A stretch of 64,000 nucleotides of DNA from Phycisphaerales bacterium (GTDB taxonomy: Bacteria > Planctomycetota > Phycisphaerae > Phycisphaerales > UBA5793), in the NCBI GenBank assembly GCA_020852515.1, contig JADZAS010000013.1:434001-498000 (forward strand), read 5' to 3'. This document shows, piece by piece, positions 53,842 through 63,592 of the stretch. Both the position numbers and the translations under genes were made by a program. Position 1 is the stretch's first letter. Each line of letters opens with the position of its first letter. The notes beneath the pieces are model-generated. The model searched no databases. It had not been told where the DNA came from and saw only the letters and a list, made by a program, of their open reading frames with translations.

Positions 53842-54201
53842 ATGCGCATCATGATCATCGGCGCTTCGAACGAGCGGCACAAGTTCGGCAACAAGGCAGT
53901 GCGGGCGCATCTGCGGCAGAAGCACACCGTGCTGCCGGTCAATCCGAATGAGGAACAGGTGGAGGGTCAGCGCGCCTGGCCGACGGTGAAAGACGTACCC
54001 GGGCCGATCGATCGCGCTCTCTTCTATGTGCCTGCTCGCATCGGCCTGCAGGTGATCGACGCGCTGGCAGAGCGCGGCGACGTGAGCGAAGTCTGGCTCA
54101 ATCCCGGCGCCGAATCAGAGGAACTCATCGCGCGGGCCAGGGAACTGGGCTTCGATCCCATCATGGCGTGCGCGATCATCGACATCGGCGAGCGGCCGTG
54201 A
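53842..54201 (+). CDS. CoA-binding Rossmann-fold protein (YccU-like)
   Basis: The 119-residue cytoplasmic protein begins with the nucleotide-binding strand RIMIIGASNERHKFGNKAVR, then VLPVNPNEEQVEG, and ends LGFDPIMACAIIDIG. It has the CoA_binding_2 fold. Relatives bind CoA derivatives, but no reaction is established. GGGGAG lies upstream of the ATG. Confidence 0.85.
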   Translation: MRIMIIGASNERHKFGNKAVRAHLRQKHTVLPVNPNEEQVEGQRAWPTVKDVPGPIDRALFYVPARIGLQVIDALAERGDVSEVWLNPGAESEELIARARELGFDPIMACAIIDIGERP

Positions 54202-54237
54202 GTCTGCGAAGACGGCGGAGCCCTGATATCCTGATCC

Positions 54238-55641
54238 ATGATCAGCAGACTCGGCTCCATCATTGCGGGCGTCTTTCGCCGAACATGTCCTGATCCTTTT
54301 GTCATCGCGATCCTTCTCACGCTGCTCACCGCCGGCCTGTGCTGGGGCCTGACCGACGCCGGGCCGACGGAGGTCATCGACGCGTTCATCGGCGGCAAGG
54401 GGATGTGGAACCTGCTGCTGTTCTCGATGCAGATGTGCCTCGTGCTAGTGACGGGGCACGCGCTGGCCTCCTCGCCGCCCGTGGCGTGGATGGTGCAGGC
54501 GCTGGCGCGCCAGCCGGGCAGCGCAGCACAAGCCACGGCGCTGGTAGCGCTGATCGCCGGCGCGTGCGCCGTGGTCAACTGGGGGCTCGGGCTCATCGTC
54601 GGCGCGCTCATGGCGCGCGAAGTCGGCCGGGCCATGGCGGGCAAAGGGATTCGCGTGCACTACCCGCTGCTCGCGGCGGCAGGTTATGTCGGGCTGATGG
54701 TCTGGCACGGCGGCCTCTCGGGCAGCGCGCCGCTCAAAGTGACCGCCATGAGCGATCTGCTCAACATCCTCGGCCCCGAACTCGCGGCGCAGATCCAGCC
54801 CATGCCCCTGCAGCAGACCATCGGCTCAACTATGAACATCGTCATCACTGGCGGCCTGGTGCTCGGCGCGCCGGCGCTGTTCATGCTGCTGCATCCCAGG
54901 AACGAAGCGGAGATCGAGACGTTCACCGACTTCCGCGTGCCGACGTACATCGGCGAGCCCGCGCTGGGATCGGACGATAAGGACGCCCAACTGCACATGG
55001 ATGAGCCGCCCGCGAGTGTGCCCGAGTGGCTCGAGCGCAAGCCGTGGCTCGCGGGGCTGTTCGCGCTGTTTCTCGTGGCAGCGCTCGTGCAGGCGGTGCG
55101 GATGCTGCCGGGCATCGGCTCGGTCGATCTGAATCACATCAACCTGATCATGCTCATCCTCGGACTGGCGATGCACGGCTCGCCGGCTCGCTACGTGCGA
55201 GCGGTGGATGAGGCAGCGCGCGGCTGCGGCGGGATCATCCTGCAGTTCCCACTCTACGCGGGAATCATGGGCATGATGAGCGACACCGGCCTGAGCGCGC
55301 TGATCGCCACGAAGATGGCCTCGTTTGCCGATGCGCAGTCGCTGCCGCTCGTGACGTTCTTCAGCGCCAGCGTGGTCAACCTGTTTGTGCCCAGTGGCGG
55401 CGGGCAATGGGCCGTGCAGGGGCCGATCGTCGTCAAGACGGCTCTCGACGCGGGCGTCGACCCGGGCAAGATGGTCATGGCCCTGGCGTACGGCGACCAA
55501 CTCACCAACATGCTCCAGCCGTTCTGGGCCCTGCCGCTGCTGGCCATCACCGGCGTACGGGCTCGGGACATCGTCGGCTACACCGCCATCGTAATGACCG
55601 CCGCGGCGGTGTGGATCGGGGTGTGGCTGCTTGTTCTTTGA
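54238..55641 (+). CDS. atoE: AtoE-type short-chain fatty acid transporter
   Basis: This inner-membrane protein of 467 residues has about 11 helices. It is diagnosed by FRRTCPDPFVIAILLTLLTA, VNWGLGLIVGALMAREVGR, YPLLAAAGYVGLMVWHGGLS and the C-terminal VNLFVPSGGGQWAVQGPIV and GDQLTNMLQPFWALPLL. AtoE carries acetoacetate or butyrate-type acids in E. coli; here no beta-oxidation genes are nearby, so the substrate is open. No clear ribosome site precedes the ATG. Confidence 0.9.
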   Translation: MISRLGSIIAGVFRRTCPDPFVIAILLTLLTAGLCWGLTDAGPTEVIDAFIGGKGMWNLLLFSMQMCLVLVTGHALASSPPVAWMVQALARQPGSAAQATALVALIAGACAVVNWGLGLIVGALMAREVGRAMAGKGIRVHYPLLAAAGYVGLMVWHGGLSGSAPLKVTAMSDLLNILGPELAAQIQPMPLQQTIGSTMNIVITGGLVLGAPALFMLLHPRNEAEIETFTDFRVPTYIGEPALGSDDKDAQLHMDEPPASVPEWLERKPWLAGLFALFLVAALVQAVRMLPGIGSVDLNHINLIMLILGLAMHGSPARYVRAVDEAARGCGGIILQFPLYAGIMGMMSDTGLSALIATKMASFADAQSLPLVTFFSASVVNLFVPSGGGQWAVQGPIVVKTALDAGVDPGKMVMALAYGDQLTNMLQPFWALPLLAITGVRARDIVGYTAIVMTAAAVWIGVWLLVL

Positions 55642-55709
55642 CGAGCCGCGCCCGCAAGAAATCTCGGATTTCTTCTCCACATTGCCACACTTGCCCTTGC
55701 ACTCTTTCG

Positions 55710-56267
55710 AGAAGCGGGTACCTTGAAGCGGTCGGCGACCAGTACACTTCTCCGCCCTGGGATGTTCCGATCTACCGCATCGCAACCGAGGTCGGGACGA
55801 AGGCGGACTTCGTCGGGGCCGAATGGTGGGTAGAAGGGACTCCGGATTCGAACTTCACACTCCACAAGCAGTTCTTCTTCGGTAGCATCAATCCCGAGGA
55901 AACCTGGGAAGAGTTCATTGATCGCCGGGAAACGGATTCGCAGTTCTTTGGCGATGTGCGAGATCCCGGCTTTCTTCTCGATGATGTATTCGGCTGGTTC
56001 GCCCAAAACGGCTTCGCCGCCGCGTACTAGTCGGCGCTCCAGTACGACCCGGGATCAGAAAGCGTACCGAGCGAGTTCCTTGTCGAGGCCCTGCGCGGAA
56101 CCAGAGTACGAGACGGATCGTTCTTCACACAGGGGAATGACACGGATCGCTTCAGTCCGATCGTGGATCTCTTCGAGACGGCAGGAGCTACGTACGAGAT
56201 TAGTTCCTTCAGTCCGCATTCCGCCGCCTGCAGCACGAGTGTGACTTGCCCGGGGTGTGGGCAGTGA
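55710..56267 (+). pseudogene. Remnant of an unknown gene with no start and an in-frame stop
   Basis: One reading frame looks protein-coding from about 55719 to the TGA at 56265: YLEAVGDQYTSPPWDVPIYR, GTPDSNFTLHKQFFFG, ETWEEFIDRRETDSQFFG, then after a TAG at 56028 the same frame continues SALQYDPGSESVPSEFLVEA, FSPIVDLFETAGATYEI and ends VTCPGCGQ. No start codon precedes it; the frame runs back into the end of atoE. A lost 5' end plus an internal stop argues for a dead gene. I do not recognise the family. Local GC content is lower than in the flanks. Confidence 0.55.
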
Positions 56268-56340
56268 CTGGCCCTTCGCGTGGAATCAGCGAGAGCCGAT
56301 CCTACGTCTTCACGAGTGCCTCAGAGACGGCGAGGTGTCG

Positions 56341-57723
56341 ATGTTCTCAAATAGGTTCATACCCACAGTAGTGGCCATCGGGATCACAATGAACTGTCCG
56401 GCTCACGCGCAGGAGTACCGGTACGCCCTCTTTCAACTCCCGTCGCAAAACGAGTCGCTCGGTGTTGATGCTTCAGGTGGACTGAATGCGGCTGGTGACG
56501 TGGTGGGAAGCGCACCCAACGAGAGCTTCTGGAATCCACGAGCGGTCTTGTGGCCGCTCGATGGGGGCGTTATCGATTTGGGAACACTCGGCGGCGACCT
56601 GGCCGGGGCGACCGCCATCAACGATCGTGGTGAAATTGTCGGCTCCTCGGGTTTCAAGCCTGGCGGAAGCTACTTCAAACGACGTGCTTTCGTATGGCGC
56701 GACGGCGAAATGACTGATCGCGGTACGCTCGGAGGCGAAACCAGCGTGGCGTATCAGATCAACAATTCCGGTGTTATCGTCGGCGAATCCGAGTTTGAGT
56801 TTGGCAACTCCGCAAGCGTTGGGTTTGTTTGGAGTGCCGGTCAGATGAGAGAGTTGGACGATCCTTGGCCAGATCGCAACGCCACGGATGTATGGGGCAT
56901 TAATGACGACGGCAAGATAGTCGGCAAGGGGCTGAATGCACAGGGATTCCAGAGAGCCATGATTTGGGTTAACGAAGTGCCCAGTGATCTGGGGTCGCTT
57001 GCGGGAGGGGAGAGCGTGGCTTACGCCATAAACGAATTGGGCGATGTGGTCGGTCGCTCGGCGACTGCGAATGGCAGAGATCATGCGGTAATCTGGATCG
57101 ACCAACAGATCATTGATATCCATGACGAGCAGTACGGCCCGTACAGCTGGGGGGATGACATCAATAACCAAAGGCAAGTCATCGGTTCGATTGGGAACCA
57201 TATCGCGAGCCGTCGCATGTTCATCTGGGAGCCGGGACAACCAATGCGCCTGCTCAAGCACCTGATCCCTCCCCGAACGCGCTTGAATTGGCGTCTCGAT
57301 CGGGGCAGGATCAATGATGTAGGCCAGATCTGCTCCACTGCAGAACCGGACGGCAATCCGGGCGCGACTTTCGCGCTGCTTCTGACCCGCGTCGATCCAT
57401 CGATGAGTCTCGCCGCTCCCTTGCCCGGGACCGCAGGTACAGCCAACACCACCACCGTCAGTAACGCGAGGCCCGGCGCCCGCGTCATCTTCCTCTACTC
57501 CCGTCACGGCGGCGGGACGCGCATTCCCGGCTGCGACCTCCAGCAGAACGCCCTGCAACTCGATCAGCCGACCATCATCGGTAGCGCCATTGCGGACCAG
57601 AATGGCGTCGCGTCCATCACCCGCACCGTCCCCCTCATCGCCCGCGGCCAGACCATCCTCTTCCAGGCCGCGGTCCAGAACGAGTGCGCCATCAGCCAGT
57701 TGGTGGTGTGGCGGTTTGAGTAG
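56341..57723 (+). CDS. Secreted HAF-repeat protein
   Basis: The protein is 460 residues with a signal peptide ending PAHA. About seven HAF repeats follow, each of the form GD(V)VG(S/R)...AV(L/I)W...DLGTLGG...A.AIN..G.(I/V)VG (for example TAINDRGEIVGSSG, RGTLGGETSVAYQINNSGVI, NELGDVVGRS). They probably form a beta-propeller. The last 100 residues are a beta module (NARPGARVIFLYS, QPTIIGSAIADQNGVASI) like that of the M14 protein at 49859. GAGG lies five bases before ATG 56341. The first half is less GC-rich than the window average, hinting at recent acquisition. Confidence 0.83.
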   Translation: MFSNRFIPTVVAIGITMNCPAHAQEYRYALFQLPSQNESLGVDASGGLNAAGDVVGSAPNESFWNPRAVLWPLDGGVIDLGTLGGDLAGATAINDRGEIVGSSGFKPGGSYFKRRAFVWRDGEMTDRGTLGGETSVAYQINNSGVIVGESEFEFGNSASVGFVWSAGQMRELDDPWPDRNATDVWGINDDGKIVGKGLNAQGFQRAMIWVNEVPSDLGSLAGGESVAYAINELGDVVGRSATANGRDHAVIWIDQQIIDIHDEQYGPYSWGDDINNQRQVIGSIGNHIASRRMFIWEPGQPMRLLKHLIPPRTRLNWRLDRGRINDVGQICSTAEPDGNPGATFALLLTRVDPSMSLAAPLPGTAGTANTTTVSNARPGARVIFLYSRHGGGTRIPGCDLQQNALQLDQPTIIGSAIADQNGVASITRTVPLIARGQTILFQAAVQNECAISQLVVWRFE

Positions 57724-57845
57724 ACCATTCGACTCGGGGCCCCGCTCATGGTCGCGATGGGCGCTGCACCGGGAACCAGTTGGTCGGGGCCGAAGCATCG
57801 GTGGAAGTAGTCGCCGGCCGGATCCCGTCGTTCGATGCAGCTAGT

Positions 57846-58355
57846 TCACAACCGCAGATGCATGTGATGCTCGGCCGCGCTCTCGCTGCCGATGCGGATC
57901 GCATCTGGCTCGGTGCCCCACGTGACAAAGCCCAGCGACTCATACAGCGCGCGGGCCGCGGGCGTGCGCTCCGACACGCTCAGCCAGATGCACTCGACGC
58001 CCGGCCACGTACGCGCCGTGTTGATCGCAAGATTCATCACGGCCCGGCCGAGACCACGGCCGCGCGCTGCCGGCGAAACGTACACGCCCCAGATCAGCGC
58101 GCGGTGTCGCGTCTTACGTGGCTCCAGCCGCACGACCCCCGCCGACGCAAGCAGGCACGGCGCCGGTCGGTCGTCAAACGCGCCGGCGATGTCGTTCTCG
58201 TTCTCGGCCAGCTTCGCAGCAATGGCGCTCTCCACCACGGCAAAGTCATCATCGATGCAGCGCAGAAACGCCCACGACGACTCAACGAGCATCTCCCGCC
58301 GCAGCGCCGCATACGCGGGCGCATCATCGGGCGTGAGCAGGCGGATCACAGGCAT
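57846..58355 (-). CDS. GNAT-family N-acetyltransferase
   Basis: The protein is 169 residues: IRLLTPDDAPAYAALRREML at the start, the acetyl-CoA loop SPAARGRGLGRAVMN near residue 95, and the C-terminal AARALYESLGFVTWG. It transfers acetyl from acetyl-CoA to an unknown amine. It stands 47 bases after the methyltransferase gene on the same strand and may be co-transcribed. Confidence 0.88.
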   Translation of the reverse strand: MPVIRLLTPDDAPAYAALRREMLVESSWAFLRCIDDDFAVVESAIAAKLAENENDIAGAFDDRPAPCLLASAGVVRLEPRKTRHRALIWGVYVSPAARGRGLGRAVMNLAINTARTWPGVECIWLSVSERTPAARALYESLGFVTWGTEPDAIRIGSESAAEHHMHLRL

Positions 58356-58402
58356 GGGCGATGGTACGCCGGCTGCAACACCGCCTGGCGACGCGACGCG
58401 GA

Positions 58403-59290
58403 TCAGACCTCAATGATCCACGAGGCGCGCTTGCCTCGGCGGTAATCGCGCGGCACATCGGTGCGGATAGGGATCTCGCTCCAGCGCGAAGCGCCGATGT
58501 GGCGCAGTATGAGATCGATGGCGCCGCGGCTTGGATAGGCGACCAGACCAGCGCTGCTGGCGCTGCGCACGTCGTGGGCTTCTTCCCAGTCCAGCAAGAT
58601 GCTGGCGTCCCCGGCCGGGCTCACCGCGGTGTCGAGAACGATGCGCTCTCTGGCCATGTCGCGCGTCAACCTGAGCGCCGAGACCGGTTCGGGAAGGTGG
58701 TAGAGAATGCCGAGGTTGAGCACCACGTCGAATGTGCCGCCCAGCGCCTGGGGCGACATGCTCCAGAAGTCCAGAACTTTGAACTCGACGTTTGTTGCGC
58801 CGACGATGGAATTGACGAGATCGGCCTGCTCGATCAACTCCGGCCGGCTGTCAAAGCCGACGACATCCGCCCCCAGCAGCGCGCACTGAATGGACCAGAA
58901 CCCCGAGTTGCACGCGATATCCAGCACGCGCTTGCCGGCCAGCGACCCGCCGCACGCCTCGACCAGCGGCGGCATGAAGTGGGCGAAGCGCTTCAGCGGG
59001 CGCGTCGGGTCGTTGGAGTGGGGCCCTGGATGATGATGCGCCGCGGCGAAGGACAGCCCTCCCTCAAATTCATGCGCGTAGTGCCAGAGATCGAACCGGG
59101 CAAAGGCAGCGCGGATGGCCTCGTCGCTCGGGCCGCCGGGTTTTCGGGGCAGCGGCCAGAACGGCTTGATCGACGGCAGGTGATCTCCATCTGACCGGGG
59201 TGCTCGTGCAGGCGCCTCCGCCCGCCGAATCTCATAGCCGAAGTAGCGGAAGGCTCTTTGCAGACGCGGACTCAGAGCATGCGTGGTCAT
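58403..59290 (-). CDS. Class I SAM-dependent methyltransferase, CmoB-like (DUF1698)
   Basis: The protein is 295 residues. The SAM site is VLDIACNSGFWSIQCALLG (about 121-139), with VVGFDSRPELIEQA as the acidic motif and FDVVLNLGILYHLPEP as motif IV. The N-terminal WHYAHEFEGGLSF resembles the CmoB/DUF1698 group. E. coli CmoB makes a tRNA wobble modification, but this protein is shorter and diverged, so the substrate may be a small molecule. Confidence 0.82.
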   Translation of the reverse strand: MTTHALSPRLQRAFRYFGYEIRRAEAPARAPRSDGDHLPSIKPFWPLPRKPGGPSDEAIRAAFARFDLWHYAHEFEGGLSFAAAHHHPGPHSNDPTRPLKRFAHFMPPLVEACGGSLAGKRVLDIACNSGFWSIQCALLGADVVGFDSRPELIEQADLVNSIVGATNVEFKVLDFWSMSPQALGGTFDVVLNLGILYHLPEPVSALRLTRDMARERIVLDTAVSPAGDASILLDWEEAHDVRSASSAGLVAYPSRGAIDLILRHIGASRWSEIPIRTDVPRDYRRGKRASWIIEV

Positions 59291-59441
59291 GGTGGGTCTC
59301 CACAGACCGCAGACGGCCGGTCGCGGGGAAGGACCGCGCCGGCGCTTGGTGGCCGGTGCGCATGACTCATGCTACTCCGCATCGAGAGGAGCTCGCATGA
59401 GGAAAACCGCCTGCATTAACGAATGGCGAACGGAGACCGCT

Positions 59442-61268
59442 CTATGCCGCGTCCGTGTCGGTGAGCTGCGTGCGGCAGAGTTGCTGGTAGAGCGCGCAGC
59501 GGTCGAGCAGGTCCTTGTGGCGGCCGATGTCCACGATGCGGCCGCGATTCATCACCACGATCCGGTCGGCGTTGATGACCGTGCTCAGTCGGTGCGCGAT
59601 AACCAGGCTCGTGCGGTCCTTGCAGAACTTGTCGAGCACGGCATTGATCTGCGCTTCGCTGTCGGCGTCGATCATGCTCGTCGCTTCGTCGAGGATGAGA
59701 ATGCGCGGATTGCGGAGAATCGCGCGCGCGATGGCGATGCGCTGGCGCTGGCCGCCCGAGAGGGTAACACCCTGCTCGCCGACGATGGTGTCGTAGCCTT
59801 GCGGCTTGGCGCGGATGAACTCGTCCGCCAGCGCGGCATGAGCTGCGCCGACGATGCGCTGCTTGTCGATCACGCCGCTGCCGTAGCCGATGTTGTTGGT
59901 GATCGTGTCGTTGAAGATGACGGTTTCCTGCGTCACCACGCCGATCTGCTGGCGCAGACTCTTGAGCGACACCTCGTGCGCGTTCACGCCGTCGATGAGC
60001 ACCTCGCCCGAGTCGGGATCGAAGAGGCGCGGGATGAGGCTGAGCAGCGTGGTCTTGCCGCAGCCGTTGGGCCCGACGAACGCCACGACCTCGCCATAGT
60101 GGATCTTCAGATCGATGCCATTGAGCGCCGGCGTCTGGGCGTTGGGGTAGGTGAAAACCACGTCGCGGAACTCGATGCTGGCCGAGTGGGGATCGAGGCG
60201 GCGGCGCGTGTCGCCGCGCGACTTCTCGACCTTGGTGCGCAGCAGTTGCACGAGGCGGTCGGCGGCGGCGGCGGCTTCGTAGATGTCGTTGGTCAGGGCC
60301 GTCAGCGGCCGCACCGACGCCCCCGCCGCCCCCAGCGCCATCAGCGCGCCCAGCGCCTGCGTGCGGTCGGCCGCGCCGTTGAGGATGTACCACGCGCTGA
60401 TCCCGCCGAGCACGATGATGCCGATCATCGTAATCGCCTCGACCACCGGCGAGTTGAGCGCCTTGGCACCGCGGATGGACAGTTCAGCCGCAAGCAGGCG
60501 CTTGTTCGCCTGGTTGAAGCGGCCGACCTCCTGGCGCTCGGCGGTGTGCACCTTCACCACGCGGATGCCCTGGACCGACTGGGTGATGGTGGCGAGCATG
60601 AGCCCCGCCTGGCGCAGCGCCTTCTTCGACGCGGTCTTGATGCGCTTGCTGAAGTAGCGCACCACGCCCGCGAGCACCGGCGTGCCGATCAGCGCGATCA
60701 GGCTCATCTTCCAGTCGAGCACGAACGCCACGATCAGCGCCGCCACTCCCTTGAACAGTTCCGCCACCGCCTTGCTCGTGATGGCGGTAAAGCCGCGGCT
60801 CATCTGGTTCGAATCGCGCACGATGCGGCTGATCGAATCCATCGTGCCGTCGGCGACGATCGAGCGCAGCGGAAAGTGAATGACGCGATAGAACGCCGCC
60901 TTGCGGATGTTCGCCACCGTGCGGATGCACGCCGTCATTGCCAGGAGCGTGTGGAAGTACTTGGCGAAGGCCCCCACGATGGTCAGCGCGAACACGATGC
61001 ACAGAACGACCAGTACGCCCTGGAACGGATCGGGCGGCAGCAGGTCGATCCACTGCTGCGGGATGATGTTGTTCCACTTCTCGTTGTACTCGGTGACGAG
61101 ATCGGGCAGGTTGCGTGTCGTCGCGCCGAGCATCGCCTTGAGGACGATGGGGATGGTGGCGATGCCGGCGCCGAAGCAGGCCGCGGAGATCGTCGCCGCC
61201 ATCAGGGCCAGGGCCACGGTCGTGCGGTATCGGAGGATGTGCCTGGCGAAGCGCCAAAAGTTCTTCAT
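59442..61268 (-). CDS. MsbA-like ABC exporter (fused membrane and ATPase domains)
   Basis: The 608-residue half-transporter has six N-terminal membrane helices (about 20-330) and an ATPase domain with Walker A GPNGCGKTT (about 398), Q-loop, signature LSGGQRQRIAIARAI (about 504), Walker B ILILDEATS (about 523) and the H-loop in VIAHRLSTV. It resembles MsbA and other lipid or glycolipid exporters. The membrane domain has an extended periplasmic loop near 80-105 (TEYNEKWNNIIPQQWIDLLP), unusual for MsbA. A Kdo-transferase-like gene lies 2.3 kb away. Confidence 0.9.
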   Translation of the reverse strand: MKNFWRFARHILRYRTTVALALMAATISAACFGAGIATIPIVLKAMLGATTRNLPDLVTEYNEKWNNIIPQQWIDLLPPDPFQGVLVVLCIVFALTIVGAFAKYFHTLLAMTACIRTVANIRKAAFYRVIHFPLRSIVADGTMDSISRIVRDSNQMSRGFTAITSKAVAELFKGVAALIVAFVLDWKMSLIALIGTPVLAGVVRYFSKRIKTASKKALRQAGLMLATITQSVQGIRVVKVHTAERQEVGRFNQANKRLLAAELSIRGAKALNSPVVEAITMIGIIVLGGISAWYILNGAADRTQALGALMALGAAGASVRPLTALTNDIYEAAAAADRLVQLLRTKVEKSRGDTRRRLDPHSASIEFRDVVFTYPNAQTPALNGIDLKIHYGEVVAFVGPNGCGKTTLLSLIPRLFDPDSGEVLIDGVNAHEVSLKSLRQQIGVVTQETVIFNDTITNNIGYGSGVIDKQRIVGAAHAALADEFIRAKPQGYDTIVGEQGVTLSGGQRQRIAIARAILRNPRILILDEATSMIDADSEAQINAVLDKFCKDRTSLVIAHRLSTVINADRIVVMNRGRIVDIGRHKDLLDRCALYQQLCRTQLTDTDAA

Positions 61269-61348
61269 GGAAGAGTTATTATCGCCGTTCCGCCGCCGCG
61301 GAATAGCCCGCCCTGGAGATCGCGTTCGAATCTCACCCGACCCGGCGT

Positions 61349-62293
61349 TTACTCATCATCGGGCACTGGGCGGATGTACGCCAGTCGGCGATCGGTTCGG
61401 GCCAGCCCAAAGGACTTGTAGAGCGACAGGGCCGGAAAATTGTCTTGATCGACGGCAAGTGTGAAGCGAGTGTAGGGCCGCTCCGATAACTGGCGCAGCG
61501 CCAGGGCCATCAATCGGCGCCCAAGCCCCCGGCCGCGGTAACCCGCCCCCACGCCAAGATAGGAGAGTTCAACGGACTCCCCGTCGGCCAGCGGATTGAG
61601 CAAAAGCACCGCCGCAGGCTGCTGATTCCACAGGACCAGCGTCCACAGCAGCGGATCCTGCACTCCCGCGCCGACGTGATCAGCCAGGACATCGTCGATG
61701 TTGCGCAGACCGCACAGGGCCGGACAATCGAGGGTATCTCTGTAGGATTGCAGCAGGGCTTCCTTGAAGAGCGGCTCCAAGGGCGGCTCGTAGTGCAACA
61801 GTCTCACTTCCGCGGGCCACTGCGGCTCCGGGACCCCTGCGGCCCGCGACACGCGCCGCTCCATGTAGTTCAGCACCGCCAGCCGCGTGTACCCCGCCTG
61901 CTCAAAGGCGGCGGCGGTGAGCGGCTCATCGGGCTCCATCAGCACCTGCGTCAGGGCGATGCGGCGGTGGTCGAGGCTGCGGTGGGCGTGGCCGATCAGC
62001 CGGGCCAGCGTAGCCACTTCTTCGGGGTAGCGAGGGGCGGTCACAAAGAGCATCGCGGTGCGACCCGAATTGGGCAGGGCGATCAGCGCCGGCCGCAGCT
62101 GCCCGTGGTCGCCGGCCACGGCCCAGCACTGGTCGGCGTCGAGGCGCTGAGAACGGATGAACTCAAGGAACCGCCGGGCCGCCGCAGCCGAGGGGTCGCT
62201 CCCGCCTCCCACCACGTGGCGCAAGGCGTCGAGCAGCCGGTCCTGCGGGACCTGGAGGATGACGCCGGGCTGGAGGTGGGCAGGGGCGGACAC
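61349..62293 (-). CDS. GNAT-family acetyltransferase with degenerate N-terminal GNAT-like half
   Basis: The protein is about 314 residues. The C-terminal GNAT domain (about 155-314) has [20 protein letters not shown] and [16 protein letters not shown]. The N-terminal half has similar secondary structure ([17 protein letters not shown]) but no acetyl-CoA loop, a layout like mycothiol synthase. No mycothiol genes are seen, and Planctomycetota are not known to make mycothiol, so another substrate is likely. The start is uncertain; GTG 62293 is used because sequence upstream lies in the promoter region of the divergent gene. Confidence 0.75.
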   Translation of the reverse strand: MSAPAHLQPGVILQVPQDRLLDALRHVVGGGSDPSAAAARRFLEFIRSQRLDADQCWAVAGDHGQLRPALIALPNSGRTAMLFVTAPRYPEEVATLARLIGHAHRSLDHRRIALTQVLMEPDEPLTAAAFEQAGYTRLAVLNYMERRVSRAAGVPEPQWPAEVRLLHYEPPLEPLFKEALLQSYRDTLDCPALCGLRNIDDVLADHVGAGVQDPLLWTLVLWNQQPAAVLLLNPLADGESVELSYLGVGAGYRGRGLGRRLMALALRQLSERPYTRFTLAVDQDNFPALSLYKSFGLARTDRRLAYIRPVPDDE

Positions 62294-62404
62294 GTAGCGG
62301 TCGCTCGAAAATGACGGATCGGCCGCCCAGCGGGTCTGGTCCGGCGGGCGAGTCTCGGGTATGCTAGGACTGCGCACTGCAGCCCAGCCGCCGGGAGATT
62401 TCAG

Positions 62405-63034
62405 ATGTTTCAACTCAACCTGAGAACTCGACTTGCAGCCGCCCTCCTGCTGGCCGCTCTGGCCGCGATCATCGCCCCGGCTTCGCACAGCGCCTTTGCC
62501 GCGCCCGAGCCCAGCGCCCGGCCGCCGCGCTGGGAACTGCACTTCGAGGTCGTGCACGATCTGCGGCTCATCGAGCTTGACGACCAGTGGTACTGGTTCA
62601 TGACCTACCTCGTCACCAATCGCACCGGCGAGGATCAGGTCTTCGTGCCCAATGCGGTTCTCGCCACCGACGCGGGCGACATTGCCAAAGACGGCGAAGA
62701 CGTGCCCTATGAGGTCACGCAGGAACTTCTCAAACTGATGAAGAATCCCCTGCTCGAATCGAAGAATCAGATCATCGGGCAGCTCAAGACCGGTAAGGAA
62801 TACGCCCGCGAAGGACTGCTCGTGTGGAAAGCCGGCACGCTCGATGACGTGCGCGACGTGCGCGTGTTCTTCGGCGGGCTGAGCAGTGACACGCAGGTCG
62901 TCAAGAACCCCGTCACCGGCGACGATGCGGTGGTGCGCAAGCACCTCGCCAGGCTGTATGACTGCCCAGGCGACCCCACGGCCGACCCGGCCGACGCCGT
63001 GCAATTGCGCAAGCAGGAGTGGATCATGCGCTGA
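62405..63034 (+). CDS. Conserved secreted protein of unknown function
   Basis: The protein is 209 residues with a signal peptide ([22 protein letters not shown]). The mature part starts [19 protein letters not shown], includes [20 protein letters not shown] and ends with an Asp/Arg-rich helix. The pattern suggests a beta-sandwich domain. GGGAG lies before the ATG, and a TATGCT box lies about 40 bases upstream. I have no functional assignment. Confidence 0.75.
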   Translation: MFQLNLRTRLAAALLLAALAAIIAPASHSAFAAPEPSARPPRWELHFEVVHDLRLIELDDQWYWFMTYLVTNRTGEDQVFVPNAVLATDAGDIAKDGEDVPYEVTQELLKLMKNPLLESKNQIIGQLKTGKEYAREGLLVWKAGTLDDVRDVRVFFGGLSSDTQVVKNPVTGDDAVVRKHLARLYDCPGDPTADPADAVQLRKQEWIMR

Positions 63035-63101
63035 AGCGCGGCTACCCTTGCCGGCTTTTCCCGGGATTCCGGGATGGATTTGAATACACGGAGCATTCGT
63101 C

Positions 63102-63389
63102 ATGGCACATAAAAAGGGACAAGGCTCGACCAAGAACGGCCGGGACTCCAACCCCCAATACCGCGGCGTGAAACTGTTCGGCGGCCAGCAGGCCCAGGCC
63201 GGCTCGATCATCGTCCGCCAGGTCGGCACGCCCTACAAAGCCGGGTACATGGTCAAGCGCGCCAAGGATGACACGCTGTTTGCCATGTGCGACGGCACGG
63301 TCCGCTTCCGCAACCGCACCGTGGACATCATCCCCGCCGACGATTCGATCCCGCGCTACACGGCCGTGGAGACCGCGACGAGCAACTGA
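63102..63389 (+). CDS. rpmA: 50S ribosomal protein bL27
   Basis: The protein has 95 residues. The N-terminus [16 protein letters not shown], which reaches the peptidyl-transferase centre, and [20 protein letters not shown] are diagnostic. It starts directly at Met-Ala-His, so no N-terminal propeptide needs cleavage. rplU, the usual neighbour, is absent here; the gene is followed by its own terminator. Confidence 0.96.
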   Translation: MAHKKGQGSTKNGRDSNPQYRGVKLFGGQQAQAGSIIVRQVGTPYKAGYMVKRAKDDTLFAMCDGTVRFRNRTVDIIPADDSIPRYTAVETATSN

Positions 63390-63415
63390 TCGCCCGATCG
63401 AGCATGAATGACCTG

Positions 63416-63449
63416 CAGGAGCGGCCGGATTGCGGCCGCTCCTGTTCGT
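63416..63449 (+). terminator. Intrinsic terminator of rpmA
   Basis: CAGGAGCGGCC (63416-63426) pairs with GGCCGCTCCTG (63434-63444) over 11 bases, followed by TTCGTTTTT. Confidence 0.85.
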
Positions 63450-63515
63450 TTTTGAATCGCGGCGCCACTCTGCGCCGGCTCCGCTTGCTGAGTGCGAATC
63501 GCGTAACGAATGCAG

Positions 63516-63592
63516 CTCACGCAGAGGCGCAGAGATCACAGAGGTACTCGGGTCAAGGACTCAGCTCTGCGCACTCCGCGGCTCTGCGTGAG
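63516..63592. repeat. Palindromic intergenic repeat
   Basis: Outer arms CTCACGCAGAG (63516-63526) and CTCTGCGTGAG (63582-63592) are perfect inverted repeats. An inner pair, GCGCAGAG and CTCTGCGC, nests within them. Such CGCAGAG-rich hairpins occur as dispersed intergenic repeats in several bacterial phyla. The 3' end of the Kdo-transferase-like gene runs into it. Confidence 0.7.

Noticed and set aside
59283-61421. Plus-strand open frame of 712 codons opposite the ABC exporter
   Set aside because: Antisense of a clear MsbA-like gene with intact Walker motifs; composition is typical of shadow frames.
61349-63229. Full 626-codon minus-strand frame reaching over the 62405 gene and rpmA start
   Set aside because: GNAT similarity begins only near 62290; the upstream part is antisense to a signal-peptide protein and the rpmA start.
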